64,000 nucleotides of DNA from Mobiluncus sp963511525 (GTDB taxonomy: Bacteria > Actinomycetota > Actinomycetes > Actinomycetales > Actinomycetaceae), in NCBI RefSeq assembly GCF_963511525.1, contig NZ_CAUPIY010000003.1, forward strand, positions 171,712 through 235,711. Direction: 5' to 3'. Shown here one piece after another: positions 54,693 to 63,724 of this stretch (positions are counted from its first letter, which is position 1; each line of letters starts with the position of its first letter). The notes beneath the pieces were generated by a model. That model searched no databases and was not told the origin of the DNA. It saw only the letters and a program-made list of their open reading frames with translations. Position numbers and translations under genes: made by a program.

Positions 54693-54741
54693 TGATTTTC
54701 CCTTTCCTGTTCTGTGCCGTTTTGTCCGGTCTGTCCCGAGT

Positions 54742-55098
54742 TCACCAGGGCGTGGGGGGGCGTTGGCCGGTTCCTCGCGAGTTCTTGCCCCGCCGGCGCC
54801 ACGAAGCCACGGCGGGACGCACATCGGCCAGGTAAACGGCCGGAATGATTAGCGCCATCAGGACCCCGAACAAGCCGACGAAAGCGTTAGGCGTCAGCCC
54901 CAGGAAGGAAATCACCAGCGCCAGCAGGTTCAACAAAGCCCAAAAGTTGCGAGTTCGTTTGCCTTCCGCCGGAAAAGCTTGGGCTGGGGTGGTCAGGGCG
55001 TGTATCAAGGCATACAGGCTCATTCCCACCACGACCAGGACCAATCCCAGCACCAGCACCGTTTGCACCGAGTTTATGGTCGCGAAAATTGTCGACAT
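54742..55098 (-). CDS. DUF2516-family membrane protein
   Basis: A protein of 118 residues with three predicted helices (about 12-37, 51-71, 72-92) and a basic C-terminal tail. The DUF2516 pattern is present: SLYALIHALTTPAQAFPAEGKRT in part, FWALLNLLALVISFLG, and VYLADVRPAVASW. It starts with ATG one base after the ygfZ stop and is co-transcribed with ygfZ and dtd, its usual actinobacterial partners. Function unknown. Confidence 0.82.
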   Translation of the reverse strand: MSTIFATINSVQTVLVLGLVLVVVGMSLYALIHALTTPAQAFPAEGKRTRNFWALLNLLALVISFLGLTPNAFVGLFGVLMALIIPAVYLADVRPAVASWRRRGKNSRGTGQRPPTPW

Positions 55099-55099
55099 T

Positions 55100-56206
55100 C
55101 TATTGTTTCCTCGCTTTCAATCCCAGTAAACCGCCCAGTTGGCTGTCGTCCAGGCGGCGCGGGTTTTCCCCGCTCGGATCCACGATGACGCTTTGGGCGG
55201 CGCGCATCCCCTCCACCAGCAACATTTCCGCGGGGTCAACCTGGCGTTTGACCAAGCCCAGACCGATTTGACCGTCCGTAGGGTGGTACGCCGCCGAGGT
55301 CAGCACCCCAACTTCGGAGCCGTCAGACTCCAATGTGAGGGGGGAACCTATGGGCGGCAGCTCCTCACGTGACCCATCTAAATCCAAGAATGTGAGTCGG
55401 CGCGGAGGACGACCCCGGTTGGTCAGTTTCGCCACGGTTTCTTGACCGGGATAGCAGCCTTTTTGCAAACTGACGGCGACGCGCAGCCAGTCCAACTCAT
55501 GAGGGAGGGTCCCCGGCTTGCCCTCGCGGCCCAAACGGGGGCGCCACAGGGAAATTCTCACGGCTTCCCAAGCACCCCAGTCTGCTTCCACCAGCGCGCT
55601 CGCTGTTGCTTTTGCCTCTAGCGTCGGGAGGTCTAAACGTGAAACCACCGCCAGTTCGCGGTGCGAGGCGGCGGGGTCGTCTCCCGGATGTCTTACGCCC
55701 GCAGCGGTAAAGACAGTCGTGTTTCCCACCGGACCGGGCCACGGATCAACCCAAGTCACGCGACTGTGTTCGCTCCAGAACCGGGCTGCTCGAGAATCCT
55801 CGTCCCCGGTTTTCAGATAGCCCAAGACCGCAAAGTCCGCGCTCACATCGACAATCTCAACGCGGGAACGAAACCGCATCGAGCGGAAAAACTCAGTGGC
55901 GCCCCCCGGCTCTTCAGTCAAAATCCACACGGCACTACCATCATCGACGGCGAAAAAGCTCAACTCAATGTGTCCGGTGGGGTCGAGAATGAGGGCTTCA
56001 CGCGGCGCCGCAGGCTCCCAGTTGGAAAAGTCCTGGGTGCTGACAGAGTTCAGCCAAGCCCAGCGATCCGACCCGGAAACTTTCAACACTCCCAAGGGAA
56101 TCTTGGCGTAGCCACTGCCTTCGAGCAGTTCGAGGCCATGATTCCAGCCCGCATCTAAGGCCGCTCCCGGCCAGGTCCGTTCGATACTCGGGTACGTCAC
56201 CTGCAT
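55100..56206 (-). CDS. ygfZ: Folate-binding YgfZ/GcvT-like protein
   Basis: A protein of 368 residues. The YgfZ signature is KGCYPGQETVAKL (about 247-259), with the invariant Cys. N-terminal GLELLEGSGYAKI and a C-terminal barrel (REELPPIGSPLTL, then EVGVLTSAAYHPTDGQIGLG) match the GcvT-like fold. YgfZ helps Fe-S enzyme maturation or repair with tetrahydrofolate. It ends one base before the DUF2516 gene. GGGG precedes the ATG. Confidence 0.92.
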   Translation of the reverse strand: MQVTYPSIERTWPGAALDAGWNHGLELLEGSGYAKIPLGVLKVSGSDRWAWLNSVSTQDFSNWEPAAPREALILDPTGHIELSFFAVDDGSAVWILTEEPGGATEFFRSMRFRSRVEIVDVSADFAVLGYLKTGDEDSRAARFWSEHSRVTWVDPWPGPVGNTTVFTAAGVRHPGDDPAASHRELAVVSRLDLPTLEAKATASALVEADWGAWEAVRISLWRPRLGREGKPGTLPHELDWLRVAVSLQKGCYPGQETVAKLTNRGRPPRRLTFLDLDGSREELPPIGSPLTLESDGSEVGVLTSAAYHPTDGQIGLGLVKRQVDPAEMLLVEGMRAAQSVIVDPSGENPRRLDDSQLGGLLGLKARKQ

Positions 56207-56253
56207 TTTTACCCCCTATTCACCGCTTTGGACGCAAACGTGAGAAACATCCC

Positions 56254-57204
56254 TCAAGCAAGTGTAGGGCCCTCCCCTACTAAAAGCCGCGCCAGAATAT
56301 AGAGCGGGACAGACGCAGCCAAAACCGGAATGAAAGCCTGACTCACCGCGGCCGAAACTGTTGACGGAGCCAGGTCACCGCTGAAAAGTACGGTCAGTGA
56401 CGAGAACGCGATTCCATACACCACTCCCAACAGCAGCCCGGAAACCAGAGCCACGGTCAAGCTGGGGAGGTGTCCTCCCGCGAAGAGCACCATCTGATCC
56501 CGCGCGGTTCCTTCCATCACGAGGATGGCTGCCCCGGCTGCCAAACCGAAAATTACCGAGAACAGAATTCCCGCGAAAACTCTCCATTTCAGCTGCCAGT
56601 TGGCGCTCATCGCCATGCCGATACACCCTCCGATGAGGGTAACTGCCCCGGGCACCAACAGGAAATACCACAGCGCTTCCGACTCCAGCATGACCCAAGC
56701 CCCGGCGGTGGAGACGATAAGAATTCCGGCCGCGTTACCCGCTGCTGAGTTCAGCAAATCCTGCCGGGGGCGACGTACCATTTCCGCGATGAAAGCCCCA
56801 ATGACTCCCAAGCCCACGACTTCAGCCACTATCGAGAAATCTTCAAAGATTCTCCCCGTCAGCAAAGCCAACACCCCGAAGATGGTCAACAGGATGAAAG
56901 ATGCCCGCGGGGCAGGAAGATGCGCCAGGTGCGCCCAGCCAAAAGCGAAACACACTACCGCGATGGCCGCAGCTACGGTCAGGAAATCCGAAGGAAGCAC
57001 AAAAATCAGGGACATCCCCAGAGCAGCCAGGGCGGTAATAATCTCGGGGTGGGCACAGATAACTCGCCCCATCAGGGACTCGGGAACTTTCGGTAGCTTT
57101 TCAATCTTTTCGGCCTGGTGTTCCTCCCGCCGCACGCGGCGCGTAATTTTTACCGTATCGGTCAGCGAAGGGTCCGGTATTTCCGCGTTGGGCTGGGAAG
57201 TCAT
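56254..57204 (-). CDS. Polytopic membrane protein, unknown
   Basis: A protein of 316 residues. A charged cytoplasmic N-terminus (about 45 residues) is followed by about nine hydrophobic helices, many Gly/Ala-rich (ALAALGMSLIFVLPSDF, LTIFGVLALLTGRIF, VPGAVTLIGGCIGMAMS). No transporter or enzyme motif is visible. A GAGAAT box lies six bases before the ATG, so the transcript may be leaderless or use the structured upstream region. It precedes ygfZ by 47 bases and may share its transcript. Confidence 0.65.
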   Translation of the reverse strand: MTSQPNAEIPDPSLTDTVKITRRVRREEHQAEKIEKLPKVPESLMGRVICAHPEIITALAALGMSLIFVLPSDFLTVAAAIAVVCFAFGWAHLAHLPAPRASFILLTIFGVLALLTGRIFEDFSIVAEVVGLGVIGAFIAEMVRRPRQDLLNSAAGNAAGILIVSTAGAWVMLESEALWYFLLVPGAVTLIGGCIGMAMSANWQLKWRVFAGILFSVIFGLAAGAAILVMEGTARDQMVLFAGGHLPSLTVALVSGLLLGVVYGIAFSSLTVLFSGDLAPSTVSAAVSQAFIPVLAASVPLYILARLLVGEGPTLA

Positions 57205-57275
57205 GTTCCGATTCTCTCATAAGTTCGGCAGTTCTCAGGAACAGCCCATTTCACCGGTTCCGAGAGGGTTAAACT

Positions 57276-57355
57276 TTGAAGGCTCCGACGTGCGGAGCCT
57301 TCAACGACACCGAAACCGTAAAGCGCCTGTCGGCGCGAAGGCCGCTCGTAGCGGC
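57276..57355. repeat. Cluster of three stem-loops in the divergent 449-base gap
   Basis: First TTGAAGGCTCCG/CGGAGCCTTCAA (12 bp perfect, 5-base loop, 57276-57304), then GCGCC/GGCGC (57323-57336) and GCCGCT/AGCGGC (57341-57355). The gap from 57205 to 57653 between divergent genes holds no convincing gene. Apart from this cluster and a promoter candidate I see nothing in it. On the minus strand TATACT (57362-57357) lies just before the cluster and could start a structured leader for the 57204 gene. Confidence 0.5.
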
Positions 57356-57529
57356 AGTATATGGAGCCCGGGGCTTCTACGGACATCGATGTCTTATATT
57401 TAAGTTACCACACCAGCAAGACGTTGTCTCGAGATTTTACTTAATTTACTTTTTAACTCCCCTTTAACCTGACAAAGTTCCTGGCACCACCGTTTACGAC
57501 CCTGACTTTACCCAGGAATTTACACCGTT

Positions 57530-57559
57530 TTTACAATGTTGGTTCCAAACGGATAGAGT
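57530..57559 (+). promoter_or_regulatory. Candidate promoter of the DUF47-pit operon
   Basis: TTTACA (57530-57535), 18 bases, TAGAGT (57554-57559). The leader to 57654 is about 87 bases, with GC-rich hairpin-forming sequence near 57578-57590. Confidence 0.4.
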
Positions 57560-57653
57560 AAACAGAGGTAACCAGGAAGGCCCCGCCGGGACTATCGAAA
57601 CCGTCTATCCGGGTCGCCAGGTTTGCCGAATCCATCACAAAGAAGGGTGAAAA

Positions 57654-58274
57654 ATGGGCCTGTTCCATCGCGCCAAAGACGAGGGATTTTTCGAGCAGCT
57701 CACCGAAATTGCCGGTAACCTGATTGAAGGTGCCTATATCTTGGCAAAGCTGATGGCGCTCCCGCCCGAACAGCGCGACGCCGAGCGCAACGACTTACAC
57801 GCGGTAGAGAATTCCTCCGATGATTTGACCCACGCGTTCATGAACAAAATTAACCAGACTTTCGTCACCCCCCTGGATCGCGACGACCTCAGCGAACTGG
57901 CTTACCGGCTCGATGACTGCATGGATTTGATTGACGAAGCCGGGAACCTCATCGTGGTCTATCAGCTCCAGGAGCTCCCCGAATGCTTGCACAAACAGGC
58001 GGCTATCCTCCAAAAGTGCGCCGCGGTTACAGCCAAAGCCATGCCTCGGCTGAAAACTTTGGACGAGTTACGCGAATACTGGGTGGAAGTCAATCGCTTA
58101 GAGAATCAAGCCGACCAGATTTATATGCACTGTCTGTCTGACATTGTCAATAACAATCCTGACCCGATAGCAGTTATCAAACTGAAAGACATCACCGAAA
58201 GACTTGAGGATGCCTGCGATGCTTTCGAGCATCTGGCTGCTCTGGTCGAGGGTATTGCGATTAAGGAATCTTGA
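57654..58274 (+). CDS. DUF47 (PhoU-like) protein
   Basis: A protein of 206 residues, helical, with the PhoU-like repeat pattern (FFEQLTEIAGNLIEGAYILA, then ENSSDDLTHAFMNKINQTFV and ITERLEDACDAFEHLAALV). It is encoded 12 bases before a Pit transporter, the usual pairing; DUF47 proteins are thought to regulate Pit-type phosphate uptake. AGAAGGGTG precedes the ATG. Confidence 0.9.
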   Translation: MGLFHRAKDEGFFEQLTEIAGNLIEGAYILAKLMALPPEQRDAERNDLHAVENSSDDLTHAFMNKINQTFVTPLDRDDLSELAYRLDDCMDLIDEAGNLIVVYQLQELPECLHKQAAILQKCAAVTAKAMPRLKTLDELREYWVEVNRLENQADQIYMHCLSDIVNNNPDPIAVIKLKDITERLEDACDAFEHLAALVEGIAIKES

Positions 58275-58286
58275 GGGTGCTCCCGC

Positions 58287-59321
58287 ATGGACATTTCTCT
58301 GGTACTGGTTGTTTGTGTCGTTATCATCGCAGTTGTCTTTGATTTCACTAATGGTTTCCACGATGCTGCTAACGCCATTGCCACCGCTATTTCCACGCGG
58401 GCTTGGGCACCGCGCACCGCTTTAGCTATGGCTGCAGTCATGAACTTGGTGGGGTCACTGCTGGGAACTGAAGTGGCGAAAACCATCGGTTCTGGAATCA
58501 TTGATATGTCAGGATACGCTACGGCGGTTTCCCACGCCGAAAGAGCCCACGGCCTGTTGATTATTCTTGGAGGCCTCATCGGGGCCATTTGCTGGAACGT
58601 TATTACCTGGTATTTCGGGCTGCCTTCCTCGTCCTCACACGCGCTGATTGGCGGCTTGGCGGGAGCGGGTTTGGCCGCGGGCGTCACGGTGAACTGGGCG
58701 ACAATTACTTCTCACGTCCTGATTCCGATGGTGGTTTCCCCGCTCATCGGCTTCACTTTTGCTTACCTGCTGATGAGCCTGGTCATGGTGTCTATGAAGA
58801 ACCTGGCTTACCGCCGGACCATGCGTAAATTCCGGGTTGGTCAAAAGTTTTCTTCCGCCGCACTAGCCTTGGGTCACGGTTTGCAGGATGCTCAAAAGAC
58901 CATGGGGGTCATTTTCATTGCTCTGGTAGCTTCCGGTCACGTCGATTTGGACGACCCGATTCCTCTGTGGGTCAAGTTGGCGGCAGCTATGGCCATTGCG
59001 GCCGGCACCTTCGTAGGCGGGTTTCGCATCATGAAAACCTTGGGTTCGAGGGTGATTCATGTCGATCCGGCCAACGGTTTTGTTTCCGAAACGGTTGCCG
59101 CGGGGGTCCTGTACTTCACGGCTTTCATTTGGCACGCCCCGATTTCCACCACTCATACCGTAACCACCGCCATCATGGGAGTGGGCGCGACCCGCAGACT
59201 CTCCGCAGTGCGCTGGGGAACGGCCGGAAACATTGTGGTGGCTTGGGTTCTGACTCTTCCCGCCGCCGCCGCGGTAGCTGCCGCGGTCTACACCCTGTTG
59301 GAATTCTTGTTCCGGATTTAG
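58287..59321 (+). CDS. pit: Inorganic phosphate transporter, PiT family
   Basis: A protein of 344 residues with about ten helices. PiT signatures: DFTNGFHDAANAIATAISTR (about 12-31) and its inverted-repeat partner (AHAPISTTHTVTTAIMG type, seen as WHAPISTTHTVTTAIMGVG, about 280). It is a proton- or cation-coupled low-affinity phosphate importer in the plasma membrane. Its DUF47 partner is 12 bases upstream. Confidence 0.95.
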   Translation: MDISLVLVVCVVIIAVVFDFTNGFHDAANAIATAISTRAWAPRTALAMAAVMNLVGSLLGTEVAKTIGSGIIDMSGYATAVSHAERAHGLLIILGGLIGAICWNVITWYFGLPSSSSHALIGGLAGAGLAAGVTVNWATITSHVLIPMVVSPLIGFTFAYLLMSLVMVSMKNLAYRRTMRKFRVGQKFSSAALALGHGLQDAQKTMGVIFIALVASGHVDLDDPIPLWVKLAAAMAIAAGTFVGGFRIMKTLGSRVIHVDPANGFVSETVAAGVLYFTAFIWHAPISTTHTVTTAIMGVGATRRLSAVRWGTAGNIVVAWVLTLPAAAAVAAAVYTLLEFLFRI

Positions 59322-59395
59322 ACAGCGCCGCCCACCGACAACCGCACGAACCCGAAAAACCGGGCGGGCGGACTCGTGATTACCGAAAAATCACA

Positions 59396-60385
59396 TTAAT
59401 CCAGCGCGTACCCGACGGGGGGTTCAGCTTTCGCGCGCTCGGCGGCAATGAGTTTCGGGCTACCCTCAGCGTCTGAGATTACGTGAACGATCAAGGACTC
59501 CCCGGTTTCCAGAGGTATCAGGGTTTCTTCTAAGAAATCGTTTCCCAAAGCCCGAATCAGTGGAATCAGGACCGGGGCATGGGAACACAGGACGGTCGGA
59601 CCTTCCGTGGGGGCTGCCTGGAGCTGTGCGCGCAACAGTTCCAACCCGCCATAAGGATTAGCGGCGAAGCCGTCTTCGCTCAACACATCGGGGTATTCAC
59701 ACCTAATCCCGCTGGCTTTCAAGTACGGGCGTATCGTTTGCTCGCAACGTTTCCACGGCGAACAGAACAGTCGGGAAATCCCGAAAGCGCTCAGGGTGGA
59801 GGCCAGCGCCACAGCCTGGCGCTTACCGCGTTTTTTCAAAGGACGCAGCGAATCATCGGTCTTCCACTTCAGACGATTCTTGGCTTTTCCGTGGCGCACC
59901 AACATAACGGGAGTCGAGTCTCCCCAACCCTGTCGCAGGCATTGCTCCGCTTGCGTCACCAGATTGCGGTCATATTCTTGGGTTAACAGTTCCTGCGCTT
60001 GGGCCTGGTTGACCCAACGAACCTCGTTTATCTCGTGTGGCGAGGCCGGTTCCACGTAGGGCCGAGCCAGTATCGCCGCACTGTGGCGCACCTGAGCCAA
60101 CCAGTACGTGACTTGTTTATCGACACCCTCCACCGGGTAAGTCGTGAGGCCGAGCTGGGGCCCCAGGCATACTTGCACCCCGGTTTCTTCGGCAATTTCC
60201 CGCACTGCACAGGCCGGCAGCAGTTCGCCGGGTTCCAGTTTTCCCTTCGGCAGGGACCAGTCATCGTACTTTGGCCGGTGGACGACCAAAAATTCATAAG
60301 GGGCTTGGGTGGGTGCGCCCTCCAAGGCCGGACGCAGTTCCCCGCCTCGCCAAACCACCCCGCCGGCAGCCAGAACTTTACTCAT
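59396..60385 (-). CDS. mutT1: Nudix hydrolase fused to a histidine phosphatase (MutT1-like)
   Basis: A protein of 329 residues. N-terminal Nudix domain with the box GELLPACAVREIAEETGV (about 52-69). C-terminal histidine-phosphatase domain with VRHGKAKNR (about 163-171) and CSHAPVLIPL (about 269-278). Mycobacterial MutT1 has the same layout beside ppk1 and hydrolyses 8-oxo-dGTP, 8-oxo-GTP and Ap4A-like substrates. Here it lies just downstream of ppk1 on the same strand. AAGGGAA precedes the ATG. Confidence 0.9.
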   Translation of the reverse strand: MSKVLAAGGVVWRGGELRPALEGAPTQAPYEFLVVHRPKYDDWSLPKGKLEPGELLPACAVREIAEETGVQVCLGPQLGLTTYPVEGVDKQVTYWLAQVRHSAAILARPYVEPASPHEINEVRWVNQAQAQELLTQEYDRNLVTQAEQCLRQGWGDSTPVMLVRHGKAKNRLKWKTDDSLRPLKKRGKRQAVALASTLSAFGISRLFCSPWKRCEQTIRPYLKASGIRCEYPDVLSEDGFAANPYGGLELLRAQLQAAPTEGPTVLCSHAPVLIPLIRALGNDFLEETLIPLETGESLIVHVISDAEGSPKLIAAERAKAEPPVGYALD

Positions 60386-60503
60386 TACCTTCCCTTTTCT
60401 GTGTACCCAACTCTGTAAACCTTACCAACCGAGCTTTTGCGCACCGTACCGAGGCGGCCGCGACCGGCTCGTTGCCTCACTCGAATGCCGTGGCACGCAG
60501 ACC

Positions 60504-62990
60504 TCAATGCCGGGAGACGCCGCCGCGTCCCGACACTCGCGAGGAGGCACGGTTCATCAAAGTTTCCTGGATGTCCTCCAGACGCAGCCCGGCCTCATTC
60601 GTATTGACCCGCACCCACTGCTGGTCAGGCATCAACCGCCACGAAGCGGTAGTTTCTGCCATGCCGTGTTTGACCAGATCAACCAAATATTGAATCTGCT
60701 CCGGGTCCACGATTTTTACCAGCGCTTCAACGCGGCGATCCAAGTTACGGTGCATCAGGTCCGCGGAACCAATCCACACTTCTGGGTCTCCGTCATTCTT
60801 AAACGCATAGACCCGCGAGTGCTCCAAGAATCGTCCCAGGATAGAAACGACCCGAATGTTATCGCTCAGACCGGGGATGCCCGGCTTAATGGAACAAATG
60901 CCGCGGACCTGGACCATCACCGGAACCCCCGCTTGGGAAGCCCGATAGAGTGCATCCGTCAAACGCTCGTCCACAATCGAGTTGATTTTGAACAGGATTC
61001 CCGCTTTCTTGCCCGCTTTCTTGTTGGCAATTTCGCGGTTTATCCGCTCAATCAAGCCGTCACGAATAGAGCGAGGCGCGACCAGCAAACGGTGGAATGT
61101 CGAACGCGGCGCGTATCCGCTGAGCTGGTTGAACAGACGGGTCAGGTCCTGGGCGACCTCGCGATCATCGGTCAGCAGACCCAGGTCCTCGTAGCCGCGA
61201 GCGGTCTTGGGGTGGTAGTTACCGGTGCCCACGTGACAGTAGCGATGCATCCCGTCGGGTTCTTGACGTACCACCAGACACAGCTTGCAGTGCGTCTTGA
61301 GACCCACCAAGCCGTAAACCACGTGAACCCCGGCGCGTTCCATCTTGCGAGCCCAGCCGATGTTGGCTTCCTCATCGAAACGCGCCTTAATCTCGACGAT
61401 GGCCACGACCTGTTTCCCGGCACGGGCCGCGTCAATCAGAGCCTGGACGATCGGGGAATCGCCCGAAGTTCGGTACAGGGTCTGTTTGATTGCCAAAACG
61501 TTCGGATCTTGAGCTGCCTGCACGATAAATTGCTGCACCGAGGTGGCGAAAGAATCATACGGAAGGTGTATCAGCACATCGTGGTCGCGAATGGAGCTGA
61601 AAATATCCGAGGTTTTCGATGATTCTTTCTCGGCCAGCCCGCTCGGCGTCACGGGAACATACGGAGGGTATTTGAGCTGGGGAATATCCAGGTCATGCAG
61701 GTCATTGAGACCGCGCAAGTCCAGCGGCGCAGGCAGCCGGAACACGTCGGAAGTCCCGATTTCAAGGTTTTCTTTTAAGAAATCCAGCAGGAGCGCCGGC
61801 ATGGATTCCGCCACTTCCAGACGTACCGCCGGCCCGAAACGCCGCTTCGCGAGTTCGGATTCCATCGCGGTCAAAATATTTTCCGCGTCGTCCTCCTCGA
61901 CTTCCAGATCTTCGTTACGGGTCACCCTGAACTCATGGGCTTCTTTGATTTCCATACCGGGGAACAAGTGGTCGAGGTGTGCGGAAATTATCTGTTCAAT
62001 GGGGACAAAGTTGACCTTTTCCCCCGCCAAAATTACGTTCGAGGGGTCATTCTCGACCCCGTTTTCGGTCACCGCCACGAAACGCGGCAGGATAGGCGGC
62101 ACCTTGATACGCGCAAAGTGTTCTTTGCCAGTGTTGGGGTTACGCACAATGATCGCCAGGTTCAGCGACAGTCCGGTGATGTAGGGGAAGGGGTGGGACG
62201 GGTCTACTGCCAGCGGCGACAGGATGGGAAACACCTGGTTGCGGAAGTACCGGTGCAGGATTTCGTGATGGGTTTCGTTCAGGCTATCCCAGTCGGTGAT
62301 GACCAAACCGGCTTTATCCAGAGCCGGGCGAATCTCGTCTTGGAAATAACGGTAGACGTTGCCGGTCATCTCGTGTGAGCGACGGCTGATTTCGCCTTCC
62401 AGCTGACGCGGCGTCAACCCGGAAGCGGAAACCGTCGCAAACCCAGCGGCGATACGGCGCTTCAGACCCGCGACCCGCACCATATAGAACTCGTCCAAGT
62501 TGGAACAATAGATAGTCAGGAACCACGCCCGTTCCAACAGGTGCAGGCGCGGGTCTTGGGCCTGTTCAAAGACACGCTGGTTAAAGGCGAGCCAGGACAG
62601 TTCCCGGTCGGCGAAACGCCCTTTGGGTAGCTTCGGCAGTCCGTCCGGGGTCAGCCCGTCTTCTTTCTTTAGTGTCAGGGGCTTGTGGTCAGCTTTCTTT
62701 GAGGATTTGTTCTTTTTCACCTTCGAGCCCAAGCCATCCGCACGGGCAATCACTACCGGGTCCGGCAGATGCTCGGGCAGTTTTTCCTCCCGAGTCGTAT
62801 CCGGTTCCGTGAAGTCCGCGTCATCGTATTCTTGGGAGCCACCGGGATCCAAATCTTTTTTCGGGAACATTTCCTCCGCGGTAGCACCCGCAAAGAGGGA
62901 TTTCTTTTCTGCCCCGGGCAAGGGGGGAGGAGCCGGAACTCCTGTCTCATTGTTTTCCTGTGTATCTTGGTTTTCTTGGTTCTCAGACAC
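60504..62990 (-). CDS. ppk1: Polyphosphate kinase 1
   Basis: A protein of 828 residues. The catalytic core has FADRELSWLAFNQRVFEQA (about 125), YCSNLDEFYMVRVAG, and the phosphorylated histidine in HVGTGNYHPKTARGYEDLG (about 586). It builds polyphosphate from ATP and the reverse. The first ~120 residues are an acidic then Lys-rich disordered extension, longer than in many homologues. I start at the GTG at 62990: GAGGGG lies 7 bases upstream. It precedes mutT1 by 118 bases. Confidence 0.95.
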   Translation of the reverse strand: MSENQENQDTQENNETGVPAPPPLPGAEKKSLFAGATAEEMFPKKDLDPGGSQEYDDADFTEPDTTREEKLPEHLPDPVVIARADGLGSKVKKNKSSKKADHKPLTLKKEDGLTPDGLPKLPKGRFADRELSWLAFNQRVFEQAQDPRLHLLERAWFLTIYCSNLDEFYMVRVAGLKRRIAAGFATVSASGLTPRQLEGEISRRSHEMTGNVYRYFQDEIRPALDKAGLVITDWDSLNETHHEILHRYFRNQVFPILSPLAVDPSHPFPYITGLSLNLAIIVRNPNTGKEHFARIKVPPILPRFVAVTENGVENDPSNVILAGEKVNFVPIEQIISAHLDHLFPGMEIKEAHEFRVTRNEDLEVEEDDAENILTAMESELAKRRFGPAVRLEVAESMPALLLDFLKENLEIGTSDVFRLPAPLDLRGLNDLHDLDIPQLKYPPYVPVTPSGLAEKESSKTSDIFSSIRDHDVLIHLPYDSFATSVQQFIVQAAQDPNVLAIKQTLYRTSGDSPIVQALIDAARAGKQVVAIVEIKARFDEEANIGWARKMERAGVHVVYGLVGLKTHCKLCLVVRQEPDGMHRYCHVGTGNYHPKTARGYEDLGLLTDDREVAQDLTRLFNQLSGYAPRSTFHRLLVAPRSIRDGLIERINREIANKKAGKKAGILFKINSIVDERLTDALYRASQAGVPVMVQVRGICSIKPGIPGLSDNIRVVSILGRFLEHSRVYAFKNDGDPEVWIGSADLMHRNLDRRVEALVKIVDPEQIQYLVDLVKHGMAETTASWRLMPDQQWVRVNTNEAGLRLEDIQETLMNRASSRVSGRGGVSRH

Positions 62991-63088
62991 CTTATGTCCC
63001 CTCAACTTTTTAGTTATTTTTGCTCACGTATTGCCTGGGTTTGCACAGTTGTCCGTCCCACCACTGGGTGCGGCGAGCGGCGCAGTCG

Positions 63089-63724
63089 TCAATCCAAGCG
63101 GCCTTCGCGATACATGGTCGCCGCATCTAGCAGCTCGTCGGCAGTAGCCAGCAATGCGTTGTCCCGCAGGGTCACCGCGTTGGCCAGCACGTCCTGAGGA
63201 TTTTCCTTCATCCAAACCGACTCGCTGGCTGCCAACACCCGCAGCACAGCTTGAGACGTATCCAGAAAATCGGCGAAATTATCGTCGAAGCTTCCCCCTA
63301 AGATTTGTCCGAGCTGTTTTTTCCATTCGGGAAAATCCAAGGAATGAGCCCCTTCGATATCAAGATACTCAGAAAGTCGCGGCGAATTCAACCCCTGCTT
63401 AAAGCGCGTATTTACACCTTCCGGGTAACGTTTCACCCACTGGTCTATCAGCAGGAGCCGCCACAAAACACCCGGCAAAGTATTGACCGGGGAACGCGAC
63501 CACAGCTCGGCCAGTTCGTCTACGCCGTTATCCTGCATATGTTTCAAGAGTCGTTCCTTGGTTTCCGGATCGGGGTCAGACCACTCCCCATTGGGGGATT
63601 TCACCAAAATCCGTGCCGAGGTGTGGGCTGATTCGCTGGACAGTGCCGGATCTTCCTCGCCTTCCAAGTATTCCAAGGTTTCTGGTTCGATGATGGCCGG
63701 GCGTCGCGGCTTCCTGGTTTCCAT
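63089..63724 (-). CDS. Conserved actinobacterial hypothetical protein upstream of ppk1
   Basis: A soluble protein of 211 residues. An acidic N-terminus (EPETLEYLEGEEDPALS) precedes a helical domain containing LWSRSPVNTLPGVLWRLLLI and DQWVKRYPEGVN. No metal motif, signal peptide or membrane segment is visible. GGGAGGAA lies 3 bases before the ATG. It is 98 bases before ppk1, on the same strand, and may be in the same transcript. I recognise the pattern as a recurring uncharacterised family but cannot name a function. Confidence 0.7.
   Translation of the reverse strand: METRKPRRPAIIEPETLEYLEGEEDPALSSESAHTSARILVKSPNGEWSDPDPETKERLLKHMQDNGVDELAELWSRSPVNTLPGVLWRLLLIDQWVKRYPEGVNTRFKQGLNSPRLSEYLDIEGAHSLDFPEWKKQLGQILGGSFDDNFADFLDTSQAVLRVLAASESVWMKENPQDVLANAVTLRDNALLATADELLDAATMYREGRLD

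Noticed and set aside
57276..57467. 63-codon frame in the divergent gap
   Set aside because: It is made largely of the hairpin arms, has no ribosome site and no coding pattern.
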